Assembly: GCA_029288515.1 (NCBI GenBank)
Contig: JARIHB010000176.1
Location: forward strand, 1-18,123
Direction of reading: 5' to 3'
Source of the DNA: Candidatus Saccharimonadota bacterium
Lineage (GTDB): Bacteria > Patescibacteriota > Saccharimonadia > Saccharimonadales > UBA4665
Length of the DNA stretch: 18,123 nt
Below are positions 7,501-14,770 of this stretch, one piece after another. Every line of letters begins with the position of its first letter. Position 1 is the stretch's first letter. Below the pieces are notes generated by a model. That model was not told where the DNA came from, made no database searches, and saw only the letters and a program-made list of their open reading frames with translations. The translations under genes were made by a program, and so were the position numbers.

Positions 7501-7887
7501 CTATTCGAATCTCCACTCAACTTTGTCGGAATCGTGGGTGATGTAGTTGTTGGCGGCGATCGGCGTTTGCTTGCCATTTACATACAATGCCCAGTACTTG
7601 CCGTTCGTGCCGGAGTGCACGCCGTTAATGGTGTCGATATACTCGCCGTATGATGATTGCTGGGTAGTGATGTGTACGTGCGCCCGTAGTAGCTCTAATG
7701 CGCTTTTGCCATCCTCTCCGCTGTAGGCAACCGGGGCTGGCCGCAACGAAGCACCCGGCCGCACGAAATTAACGGTAAGTGGCTGTGGAGCGTGCATCGC
7801 TAACACTAGGGCGGTAGAAGCCATAAGTACTACAAACACGCCGACAATGCCGGTTAGCAACCTTTTTGATGAGTGCTCGCTCTCCAT
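7501..7887 (-). CDS. DUF4430-domain surface protein, membrane-anchored
   Basis: This 128-aa protein begins MESEHSSK and has one N-terminal hydrophobic helix (about 10-31) that would act as a signal anchor. It is followed by an outside domain ending GKYWALYVNGKQ and HDSDKVEWRFE. Those two segments are the hallmark of DUF4430, a small beta domain related to the transcobalamin C-terminal fold. ATG 7887 is preferred over ATG 7893 or GTG 7902 because GAGGGG (7895-7900) is 7 nt away. A good promoter lies upstream. No cysteine or sortase motif is present. Whether it binds a cobalamin-like ligand is unknown; in most bacteria this domain's role has not been defined. Its stop abuts the stop of the convergent gene. 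Confidence 0.85.
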   Translation of the reverse strand: MESEHSSKRLLTGIVGVFVVLMASTALVLAMHAPQPLTVNFVRPGASLRPAPVAYSGEDGKSALELLRAHVHITTQQSSYGEYIDTINGVHSGTNGKYWALYVNGKQTPIAANNYITHDSDKVEWRFE

Positions 7888-7907
7888 ACTCATTCCCCTC
7901 ACGGTTT

Positions 7908-7935
7908 ATTATCTACCTGTGGTGGTAATAGTCAA
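7908..7935 (-). promoter_or_regulatory. Promoter of the DUF4430 gene
   Basis: On the minus strand, TTGACT (7935-7930), 16-nt spacer, GATAAT (7913-7908). The predicted start of transcription near 7901 places the GAGGGG ribosome site at the very 5' end of the message. Confidence 0.65.
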
Positions 7936-8021
7936 GGCGTAAGCGCTATATGTTGTGCATAGTGCAATCTTAGCCCGTTAACAGTCGCAGCTCGTTGACT
8001 CTGGCATTTATATCTGTTCTT

Positions 8022-8030
8022 TGCTATACT
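8022..8030 (+). promoter_or_regulatory. Extended -10 promoter of tRNA-Pro(CGG)
   Basis: TGCTATACT (8022-8030) matches the box in front of the other tRNA-Pro, with the same CCTGTTC beginning 3 nt later. The tRNA starts 38 nt downstream, leaving a leader that holds a small CTCTT/AAGAG hairpin (about 8045-8057). No -35 at correct distance is seen. Confidence 0.6.
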
Positions 8031-8067
8031 TTCCCTGTTCAGATCTCTTTAAAAGAGGTTACGGTAT

Positions 8068-8144
8068 CGGGGTGTGGCGCAGTTGGCTAGCGCGCAGCGT
8101 TCGGGACGCTGAGGTCGGAGGTTCAAGTCCTCTCACCCCGACCA
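8068..8144 (+). tRNA. tRNA-Pro (anticodon CGG)
   Basis: A complete cloverleaf: acceptor CGGGGTG (8068-8074) with CACCCCG (8134-8140), discriminator A8141 and encoded CCA 8142-8144. Anticodon stem CAGCG/CGCTG encloses TTCGGGA, giving CGG at 8102-8104. T loop TTCAAGT is standard and C1-G72 is present. The first 28 nt are identical to tRNA-Pro(UGG), so the two are close paralogues. It reads CCG codons. A terminator follows. Confidence 0.97.
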
Positions 8145-8157
8145 TATAAAGACAGTT

Positions 8158-8187
8158 AAGGCTCAGGAATGGGCCTTTTTATTTTTG
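8158..8187 (+). terminator. Rho-independent terminator after tRNA-Pro(CGG)
   Basis: AAGGCTC (8158-8164) pairs with GGGCCTT (8171-8177, one G-U pair) around a 6-nt loop, followed by a T-rich run to about 8186. Confidence 0.8.
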
Positions 8188-8213
8188 CAGATATTTCTAG
8201 AATATGGCATGAT
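8185..8213 (+). promoter_or_regulatory. Possible promoter of the polyprenyl synthase gene
   Basis: TTGCAG (8185-8190), 17-nt spacer, CATGAT (8208-8213). It is a fair but not strong match, partly inside the T tail of the preceding terminator. Confidence 0.35.
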
Positions 8214-8255
8214 GGAGTTTTAAGTGCCTCGTAGGGTGGGCATACAGGAGGGGAC

Positions 8256-9374
8256 ATGGAAACACAGCATGAAGTTGCACCGGCGCTACGGCCATTTGAA
8301 GAAGTGTATGCTGAGCGGGCTGGAGTAGCAGAAGCTGCCGTTGGACAACTAGCGGCTGAGTTACGTGAGCGGGCGGCGCCTTTTGGGGGATTTGTCGACA
8401 AGGCTACTGAAAGTTTTGTGTCGCTACTGGAGCGTGGCGGTAAGCGTATGCGTGGCGTGCTGGTGTTGACCGGCTATGAGATGTACGGCGGGCAAAACCA
8501 GGAGGCAGCCGCCCGGGCGGCAGCGATAGTTGAGGCCGACCACGCCTATCTTTTAGTGATGGATGATATTGCCGATGTCGCTGAGAAGCGCCGAGGTGAG
8601 GACACGGTTCATGAAGACATGCGACGATTTTTAGGCGCCCATACGTCAGGTACCAGGGCGCGGAAAATGGGTGAGGATATTGCAAATGTGGCTGCCGCGG
8701 ACGCCCATGTACTGGGGACAGCGGCATTGCTGCAAGTTGGCCTGGAATATGATGGTGTATCGCCAGAGGCGGCATTGCGGGCCGGGATCCTTTGGAGCGA
8801 AGGGTTGTCGCTGACGGCTAAGGGTCAAATAATGGACATTAGTTCGTCGGTGCGGCCCGACCTGACCGAGGAAGAGATCATAGAAATAGCGCGTCTCAAG
8901 ACCTCATATTATTCGATCCTCAAGCCGCTCCAGCTTGGCGCTACGCTAGCGGGCGCATCACTGGAACAGACGGAAGCATTTTGGCGATATGCTGAGCCAG
9001 CCGGGCTGGCTTTTCAGCTCCAGGATGACATTATTGGTATATACGGCGACCCGGATCAAACTGGTAAGCCACCCATGAGCGATATCATAGAAGGCAAACA
9101 GACCCTGCTTATGAGGAAAGCGCTTGACGCTACCCGGGGTGAGCAGTATAGCACTCTAAGGTCTGCACTTGGTAACCCGATGCTCAGCGTGCATCATTTT
9201 AATCAGTGCCGAAATTATATTAAGAGCTGTGATGCATACAACGCCGTGCGCGAGGCGGCGATACAGTATGCCAAAGAAGCGAGCTATGCGCTGACTACAA
9301 TACCGGATGTGCCGCCACAAGAGGCCCTATTCTTAAAGGAGGTAGCCTGGTATGGCGCAAATCGCAATTTCTAG
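8256..9374 (+). CDS. Polyprenyl diphosphate synthase (trans-isoprenyl, likely short-chain)
   Basis: This 372-aa protein carries the E-isoprenyl synthase signatures: GGKRMR (61-66, diphosphate binding), the first Asp-rich motif DDIAD (103-107) followed by KRRG, GQ (190-191), and the second Asp-rich motif QDDIIGIYGD (256-264) followed by GKPPMSDIIEGKQT. The enzyme condenses IPP with allylic diphosphates in the cytoplasm or at the membrane. Tyr98, five residues before the first motif, is aromatic; in this family that position limits chain length, pointing to a C15-C20 product. AGGAG (8246-8250) is 5 nt before ATG 8256. The polyprenol kinase-like gene follows 31 nt later, suggesting linked isoprenoid metabolism. 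No other isoprenoid gene is in the window. Confidence 0.92.
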   Translation: METQHEVAPALRPFEEVYAERAGVAEAAVGQLAAELRERAAPFGGFVDKATESFVSLLERGGKRMRGVLVLTGYEMYGGQNQEAAARAAAIVEADHAYLLVMDDIADVAEKRRGEDTVHEDMRRFLGAHTSGTRARKMGEDIANVAAADAHVLGTAALLQVGLEYDGVSPEAALRAGILWSEGLSLTAKGQIMDISSSVRPDLTEEEIIEIARLKTSYYSILKPLQLGATLAGASLEQTEAFWRYAEPAGLAFQLQDDIIGIYGDPDQTGKPPMSDIIEGKQTLLMRKALDATRGEQYSTLRSALGNPMLSVHHFNQCRNYIKSCDAYNAVREAAIQYAKEASYALTTIPDVPPQEALFLKEVAWYGANRNF

Positions 9375-9393
9375 CACGCCGCCAAGTTAGGAG

Positions 9394-9399
9394 TACAAT
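9394..9399 (+). promoter_or_regulatory. -10 element directly upstream of the polyprenol kinase gene
   Basis: TACAAT ends 6 nt before ATG 9406, with no Shine-Dalgarno and a weak -35. Transcription would begin at or beside the A of the start codon. Confidence 0.5.
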
Positions 9400-9405
9400 A
9401 AAAGC

Positions 9406-10035
9406 ATGCTAGCATTCCTTGCTGTGATTGTGGTCTTTTGTGTGCTGATATTTGCCGAATATATGTCACGTTATCGTGGTGTGCATTCCGAGCTGACGCG
9501 TAAATTCGTACATATTCTGGTGGGTATTTTTGTAGCCTTCTGGCCGTTCTTTTTAAGCTGGGGGCAGATACAATTCCTGAGTCTGGCGTTCCTGGTAGTT
9601 GTTGGGCTGTCGGTTAAGTTTCATATCTTCCGTTCTATTCATGCTGTGGAACGAAACACGATGGGCGAGGTACTGTTTGCACTGGTGATTGGCATCTTGG
9701 CCTTTATTGTGACCAACAAGTGGATTTTTGCTGCCTCGATGCTGCACCTGAGCCTGGCTGATGGCTTGGCGGCTATCGTGGGTCTGGGGTGGGGTGACCG
9801 CAACAAATATAAGGTGTTGGGGCACACTAAAAGTATTGCCGGCAGTCTGACGTTTTTCTGTATATCGGTGTGCATTATGATTTGGTATATACATTCCAGC
9901 CACGCGCCGGTAAGTGCTTTTAACCTATTGGTACTACCCGTAGTCGCTACGATTACGGAAAATCTGGCAATTCGCGGTACTGATAACATGGCTATCCCGT
10001 TGCTGGTAGGCCTGGCGCTTACAAGTTCCCTATAA
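9406..10035 (+). CDS. Polyprenol/phytol kinase-like integral membrane protein (SEC59/DGK1/VTE5 family)
   Basis: This 209-aa protein is almost entirely hydrophobic, with about six or seven membrane helices. It carries the family's ordered conserved residues: ELTRKFVHI (30-38), NTMGE (84-88), LADGLAAIVG (117-126), GHTKSIAGS (139-147), TEN (184-186) and GTDNMAIPL (191-199). These match CTP-dependent prenol and lipid kinases such as dolichol kinase, phytol kinase and yeast diacylglycerol kinase. The reaction would be phosphorylation of a prenol or diacylglycerol in the membrane. Being next to a prenyl diphosphate synthase favours a prenol substrate. There is no Shine-Dalgarno; the -10 box upstream suggests a leaderless message. 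The phosphatidate cytidylyltransferase family is a related alternative but lacks this exact motif set. Confidence 0.8.
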   Translation: MLAFLAVIVVFCVLIFAEYMSRYRGVHSELTRKFVHILVGIFVAFWPFFLSWGQIQFLSLAFLVVVGLSVKFHIFRSIHAVERNTMGEVLFALVIGILAFIVTNKWIFAASMLHLSLADGLAAIVGLGWGDRNKYKVLGHTKSIAGSLTFFCISVCIMIWYIHSSHAPVSAFNLLVLPVVATITENLAIRGTDNMAIPLLVGLALTSSL

Positions 10036-10048
10036 CACCGCTTTAGAC

Positions 10049-10054
10049 TATACT
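10049..10054 (+). promoter_or_regulatory. -10 element directly upstream of the small membrane protein gene
   Basis: TATACT ends 6 nt before ATG 10061, with no ribosome site, again implying leaderless transcription of the two-gene unit. Confidence 0.55.
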
Positions 10055-10060
10055 AAGGGC

Positions 10061-10438
10061 ATGATGCTGCTTGCACTTGTTTCGTGGTGGTATACCGCTG
10101 GTTGGTCGGGGCTCATGGAAAAGGCAGGGCAGCGTAGCGCTCGGCTGCTGGAGACGTTCTCGGTTAAATTGTTGCTTGGTTCTCTGTTTGACCCATTTCG
10201 TCAGATAAGTGCCGGCACGACGCGGGGCGGTAGCTTTGACATGCAGCTACGGGCACTGGGCGACCGGCTGTTCTCCCGGGCATTTGGTGCGGTGATACGA
10301 TCGTTGTTTATACTGCTTGGGCTGGTGGCATCGGTGGCTGTGTTCGTGTTCAGCTTGGTACAGCTTATAATGTGGCCGTTTATTCCGTTGTTGCCCGTTG
10401 CGGCAGTACTGCTTGCACTGTTGGGAGTGCACCTATGA
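10061..10438 (+). CDS. Small membrane protein paired with the Clp-like AAA+ protein
   Basis: This 125-aa protein starts with two Met codons (10061 and 10064). It has a short N-terminal hydrophobic segment with SWWYTAGW, an amphipathic middle (KLLLGSLFDPFRQISAG), a polar region (about 47-72), and one or two membrane helices in the C-terminal third (about 80-123). I recognise the general form (an aromatic WWY start, 'LFDPFRQIS'-like segment, then helices) as a small protein found upstream of membrane-anchored Clp-like ATPases in CPR genomes, but it has no named family that I can give. Its TGA overlaps the ATG of the ATPase gene (ATGA at 10435-10438), so the two are translationally coupled and probably act together at the membrane. 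Confidence 0.78.
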   Translation: MMLLALVSWWYTAGWSGLMEKAGQRSARLLETFSVKLLLGSLFDPFRQISAGTTRGGSFDMQLRALGDRLFSRAFGAVIRSLFILLGLVASVAVFVFSLVQLIMWPFIPLLPVAAVLLALLGVHL

Positions 10439-12843
10439 GTCAGTTTTTTAATTACGATAGCCCGCGTGCTCAAAAGGCTCGCTACGCCCGGCATATGGCG
10501 CACCAAGACGTTGCACTCATGACGTTGATTTGCGCCTGGGTGCTGCTTATTTTTGGCCTGGGTGTAGTATGGGGCGTGCGTTCGTCGTGGGGCTGGCTGC
10601 TGGTGGGCTTGGCCGGACCGTTGTGGATGGTAGGTTCGTGGAGCAGATACTTGCGTGACATTCCGTCGCAGCCCAATGTGCAAACTATTGATGGCGTGCT
10701 TGAGCCCAGCCTGTTGGGGGTGCTGCCGCGCGAGCATACGCCAAAGGAGCTTGCTAAGTTGGTGATGACTACACCTGGCGGCCGTTTTATAGCTAATCGT
10801 TTCGGTTTAGGCAGCGAGTTTTTGGAACCGCTGGTCAGCGGTGCCGCCGCCGATACGCCCAAAATATGGCAAGAAGCAGAGCGGATCCGGCAATTAACGG
10901 GTACTACGGAATTAACCGCTGCGGCAGTGGCTGCCGCGCTTATTCGTAGCTTGCCGAGCGTGAATCAGTACCTTGCGTCGGCTCATATAGACCAGGATGA
11001 CATTGTGCAGGGTGCAGCTTGGTATGCGCATATACGTGAAAGCATTGCGCTCCGTAACCAGCCGCGGCACGATGGCGGCATTGGCCGCGACTGGTCATTT
11101 GGCTATACACCGCTTCTGACGCGCTTTGGATATAATTTAAGCGAAATGCCTGCCAGTAATTATCTGCACGCCGGCTTGCCGTCGCGTGACGCGGCCATAC
11201 AGCAGGTGATGCATTTACTGTCACAGGGCGGCCGTAGTAATGTGGCACTGGTGGGTGGCTTAGGCAGCGGCAAAACAGCGTTGGTGCATACACTGGCGCG
11301 CAAGCTGATGAATAGTGATCTGTCTATCCCGCGTAACTTACAATTTTGTCAGATTATTGCGCTGGACCCGTCGTCGCTTATCGCAAACGCTCCAGGCAGG
11401 GGTGAACTTGAAAGCCTGGTGCAGCGGCTGTGCTATGAAGCTGTCTCTGCTAAGAACACTATTTTATTCCTGGACGATGCGCAATTATTCTTTGAGGACG
11501 GCAATGGTGCAGTGAATCTCAGCAACGTATTAATGCCAATGCTGGAGGGCGGAGCCCTTAAGCTCATTATGGCCATGGACGAACAACGCTGGTTGCGTAT
11601 TATGCAAGCCACGCCGGCGCTTGCCCAGTATATGAATCGCGTTATGTTAGCGCCCACTGACGAGACTGAAACACGCCGCCTGATGGAAGACCAGGTGCTG
11701 GTATACGAATTCCGCAACCATACGCTGTATAGCTATCAGTCGCTTCAGGCCGTGTATCGCCTCAGCAGCCGTTTTCTGAATGAACAGGTTATGCCCGGCC
11801 GGGCATTGAAATTGTTGGAAACCGCGGCCGATTTTGCTGAGGACGGCTTTGTAACCAAACGGTCGGTTGAACAGGCTATCGAGCAGACGCAGGGCGTAAA
11901 AGTGGGCACTGCTGACACTGCCCAGGAGCGCGAAACGCTGATGAACCTTGAGCAGCTGATCCACGAGCGTATGATCAACCAGACACGAGCAGTACAAGTA
12001 GTGAGCGACGCGTTGCGCCGAGCGCGCGCCGGTGTGCGTAACCCCGAGCGGCCCATCGGCACATTCCTGTTTTTGGGGCCAACGGGCGTGGGAAAGACCG
12101 AGCTGGCAAAGAGTGTGGCGGCAGTGTTTTTTGGCGGAGAAGAGCGGCTGGTACGCCTCGATTTAAATGAATATTCCGGCCCCAACGACGTCAACCGCCT
12201 GATCGCTGATGCCAGCCAGGATCAGAATAGCTTAACAGCTCAAATTAGCCGCAATCCGTTTAGCGTGGTGCTCTTGGACGAAATTGAAAAGGCTCATCCA
12301 CATGTGCTGAACACATTACTGCAGCTTTTGGACGAGGGCATACTGCGCGACATCAATAACCGTGAGGTGTCATTCCGCGATGCAGTGCTCATTGCCACTA
12401 GTAACGCTGGCGCTGACCGTATCCGCCAGCATATCGAAGCGGGTGAAAAGCTAGAACAGTTCGAAGAGCAATTCACTAACGAGTTGATAAATTCCAACAC
12501 CTTCCGTCCTGAATTTTTAAACCGTTTTGATGAAATTGTCCTGTTCCGGCCATTGACGCCTGAAGAGCTGTTGCGGGTAATAGATATCATTCTTAAAGGT
12601 CTTAATAAAAATCTGGCGGCTCAGAAGCTTACCTTGCATGTTGATGACGACGCCAAGCGGGCGCTGGTTGATGCCGGCTATGATCCCCGCCTTGGTGCGC
12701 GGCCGATGCGCCGCATTGTGCAGCGGGCCGTTGAGAACATTGTGGCTAATCAGATGCTCTCCGGCCAGGCGGCGCCGGGCAGTGAAATTCGTATTACACT
12801 TCAAGATGTACAGACGATGCTACAGCGCAGCAAAGCTGAATAG
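10435..12843 (+). CDS. Membrane-anchored Clp-like double AAA+ ATPase
   Basis: I start at ATG 10435 (802 aa): GGGAG at 10423-10427 is 7 nt upstream and the ATG overlaps the previous stop. The longer in-frame start at 10372 lies inside the upstream gene. Two membrane helices (about 26-48 and 52-71) anchor the protein. A degenerate Clp-N-like helical region follows (about 85-210). D1 has Walker A GGLGSGKT (274-281) but Walker B reads FLDD, and the usual arginine-finger and sensor residues are changed. D2 is intact: GPTGVGKT (548-555), LLDE (613-616), TSN (655-657), FLNR (Arg697) and GARPMRR. The ClpC middle coiled coil, both aromatic pore loops and a ClpP-binding loop are missing. It is probably a membrane remodelling or chaperone ATPase rather than a ClpP partner. 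Confidence 0.9.
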   Translation: MSQFFNYDSPRAQKARYARHMAHQDVALMTLICAWVLLIFGLGVVWGVRSSWGWLLVGLAGPLWMVGSWSRYLRDIPSQPNVQTIDGVLEPSLLGVLPREHTPKELAKLVMTTPGGRFIANRFGLGSEFLEPLVSGAAADTPKIWQEAERIRQLTGTTELTAAAVAAALIRSLPSVNQYLASAHIDQDDIVQGAAWYAHIRESIALRNQPRHDGGIGRDWSFGYTPLLTRFGYNLSEMPASNYLHAGLPSRDAAIQQVMHLLSQGGRSNVALVGGLGSGKTALVHTLARKLMNSDLSIPRNLQFCQIIALDPSSLIANAPGRGELESLVQRLCYEAVSAKNTILFLDDAQLFFEDGNGAVNLSNVLMPMLEGGALKLIMAMDEQRWLRIMQATPALAQYMNRVMLAPTDETETRRLMEDQVLVYEFRNHTLYSYQSLQAVYRLSSRFLNEQVMPGRALKLLETAADFAEDGFVTKRSVEQAIEQTQGVKVGTADTAQERETLMNLEQLIHERMINQTRAVQVVSDALRRARAGVRNPERPIGTFLFLGPTGVGKTELAKSVAAVFFGGEERLVRLDLNEYSGPNDVNRLIADASQDQNSLTAQISRNPFSVVLLDEIEKAHPHVLNTLLQLLDEGILRDINNREVSFRDAVLIATSNAGADRIRQHIEAGEKLEQFEEQFTNELINSNTFRPEFLNRFDEIVLFRPLTPEELLRVIDIILKGLNKNLAAQKLTLHVDDDAKRALVDAGYDPRLGARPMRRIVQRAVENIVANQMLSGQAAPGSEIRITLQDVQTMLQRSKAE

Positions 12844-12852
12844 CCGGAGTTG

Positions 12853-14688
12853 TTACTGCCTGCCGCCGGTGTGCGCCCGCAGGGCATTGAAGATGACTAC
12901 CACGTCTACCACCTCTTGTATGACGGCGCCGTAAATAGGCAGGAATTTGCCGGTAGCAAAGATGGCCATCAGGGCAATACTGAGTCCAATGCCGATCAGA
13001 ATACTTTGGGTCGCAATATTCAATGTGCGTTTGGCGATAGCTACGCTATCGGCTACGTGCATGATGTTGTCTTGCATGATGACCACATCAGCCGACTCAC
13101 TGGCGGCGGTGGAACCGCGGGCGCCCAGCGCAATCCCAATGTCGCTGGCAGTAAGTACCGGGGCGTCGTTTACGCCGTCGCCCACGAAGGCTATCGGCCG
13201 TGTTGTGACCTTCTCTATGGCCTGGATTTTATCGCCGGGCAATGCTTCGGCCACAACCTGCTGGATGCCCAGTTTCTTGGCAATGGCGCCAGCGGTAATA
13301 CGGTTATCGCCGGTAACCATCATAAATTGCTTAACTCCCGCCGCCCGCAAGCGTTGTAGCATGGTTTTGCTTTCTGGCCGCACTTCGTCTTCGAACTCAA
13401 AGGCGGCAGCCAGTTGACCGTTGACCGCCAGGTAAGCGGTTGTGCGGTTGTGGGTACTGGCCTTGAAGGTTTTGGGTATGTGTACATTTCGTTCCTCAAG
13501 CAACAATAAACGGCCGATGAGGATTTCTTTACCATTAGCCGTCGCGGCCAAGCCCTTGCCGGCAATTTCCCGGATATGTTTGATAGATGCCGGTTTTACG
13601 TGCTCGGCCTCTGCCTTTTGCAGCAAAGCCGAAGCCTGCACATGATTGGAATGGCGTTCAAGCCCGGCAGCCAATGCGATAACTTCCGACCGGCGCTCTT
13701 GGCCGTAGGTGGTTATTTTTTCGACTCGTAACTTACCGAGGGTCAGCGTGCCGGTTTTATCAAAAGCAAATAGTTCGGCCTGCGCAAGTTTTTCTAAGCT
13801 AGCGCCATTTTTAACAATAATACCGTGCTTGGCGCTGCGGCTCATGCCGGAAATAATGGCGATTGGGGCGGCCAAGATGAGAGGGCAGGGTGTGGCTACG
13901 ACAATGACCTCCAGGAAACGCAATGCGCTACCGCTCACGGCCCACGCCGCGCCGGCAATCGCAAACGAAATAATAGTAAACGGTATAGCGTAGCGGTCGG
14001 CAAGCCGAACGAAGGGTGCTTGGCTGCGCCGCGCATTTTTAACGAGTGCAACTATTTGCTGGTATTGGCTGTCTTCGGCCGAGGCGGTAGCTTTAACGGT
14101 CACCAGGCCGTCGATATTGACCGATCCGCTTAACAGCTGGTCGTCGGCCGACTTAGGCTGCGGCAGGCTTTCGCCGGTCAAGCTTGATTCGTCGACTGTG
14201 GTGTCGCCTTCCATAATAACGGCATCGACAGGTACAAGTTCCCCAGCTCGGACAATTAATTTATCACCCTTGCGAACTTCACTTGCCGAAACCGTCAGCT
14301 CCTTACGGCCGCGAATAATATGCGCTTGCTGGGGCACGCGGTCCAGGAGCGCTTCCAGCTCATGTTCGGCACGCCGGTCGGCGTAGTTTTCCAGCGCTTC
14401 ACCGCCAGTAAGCATCAACACAATGATGATGCCCGCCCAGTACTGGTGCAACAACACTGAGCTGGCAATCGCAGTAGCGGCCAGTATATCAATACCGTAT
14501 GTACCGGTGCGCAGATCCTGCCACATCCCCCACAAAAGAGGGAAGAGTGCACCAGCGCAGGCCACAATAAGCACTACATGTGTTGCTGTTTCTAAACCGC
14601 CGATTTGCAGCCCTAACGCGATAAGCGACGCCAAAAGCGCAGCATAAAATAAATAATAGTGTTTGAGCGTTTTCACAAGTTGTTTCAT
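12853..14688 (-). CDS. Heavy-metal P1B-type ATPase with TPCP motif
   Basis: The protein has 611 aa from ATG 14688; a GTG at 14691 adds one residue. It has four N-terminal membrane helices (about 11-31, 37-56, 66-81, 84-98), an actuator domain with TGES (171-174), two helices flanking the ion-site motif TPCP (266-269), the phosphorylation site DKTGT (Asp310), an ATP domain with SNHV (His349), VTGD (458-461), hinge GDGVNDAP (503-510), and two last helices with QEVVD...NALR. It exports, or possibly imports, a transition metal across the cell membrane. There is no N-terminal metal-binding CxxC or His-rich domain. TPC-type pumps have been linked to nickel or iron, but the metal is not certain. The HP dipeptide of the nucleotide site reads HV. 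It converges on the AAA+ gene with 9 nt between stops. Confidence 0.94.
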   Translation of the reverse strand: MKQLVKTLKHYYLFYAALLASLIALGLQIGGLETATHVVLIVACAGALFPLLWGMWQDLRTGTYGIDILAATAIASSVLLHQYWAGIIIVLMLTGGEALENYADRRAEHELEALLDRVPQQAHIIRGRKELTVSASEVRKGDKLIVRAGELVPVDAVIMEGDTTVDESSLTGESLPQPKSADDQLLSGSVNIDGLVTVKATASAEDSQYQQIVALVKNARRSQAPFVRLADRYAIPFTIISFAIAGAAWAVSGSALRFLEVIVVATPCPLILAAPIAIISGMSRSAKHGIIVKNGASLEKLAQAELFAFDKTGTLTLGKLRVEKITTYGQERRSEVIALAAGLERHSNHVQASALLQKAEAEHVKPASIKHIREIAGKGLAATANGKEILIGRLLLLEERNVHIPKTFKASTHNRTTAYLAVNGQLAAAFEFEDEVRPESKTMLQRLRAAGVKQFMMVTGDNRITAGAIAKKLGIQQVVAEALPGDKIQAIEKVTTRPIAFVGDGVNDAPVLTASDIGIALGARGSTAASESADVVIMQDNIMHVADSVAIAKRTLNIATQSILIGIGLSIALMAIFATGKFLPIYGAVIQEVVDVVVIFNALRAHTGGRQ

Positions 14689-14695
14689 CACTACC

Positions 14696-14704
14696 AGTAT
14701 ACCA
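14696..14704 (-). promoter_or_regulatory. Extended -10 promoter of the P-type ATPase gene
   Basis: On the minus strand, TGGTATACT (14704-14696) ends 7 nt before ATG 14688 and no ribosome site is seen. No good -35 is found. An 11-bp perfect inverted repeat lies just upstream. Confidence 0.6.
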
Positions 14705-14726
14705 AGAAGATGAAGAGCTATATAAC

Positions 14727-14753
14727 AGAAGAGGCCGTCCAGCGGCCTCTTCT
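14727..14753 (-). terminator. 11-bp perfect hairpin after the secreted-protein gene
   Basis: AGAAGAGGCCG (14727-14737) and CGGCCTCTTCT (14743-14753) form a perfect 11-bp stem with a 5-nt loop, 17 nt after the stop of the secreted-protein gene. The following minus-strand sequence (GTTATATAG) is only weakly T-rich, so it may be a terminator, an operator for the ATPase gene downstream, or both. Confidence 0.6.
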
Positions 14754-14770
14754 AACCGGTAAGTGTTTTC

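Noticed and set aside
7995..8030. TTGACT at 7995-8000 as -35 for the second tRNA-Pro.
   Set aside because: It is 24 nt from the TATACT box, outside the usable 15-19 nt range; the extended -10 explains the promoter better.
12850..14647. Plus-strand open frames of 70-169 codons opposite the metal ATPase.
   Set aside because: They are shadows of the ATPase gene, whose motifs are unmistakable, and lack ribosome sites.
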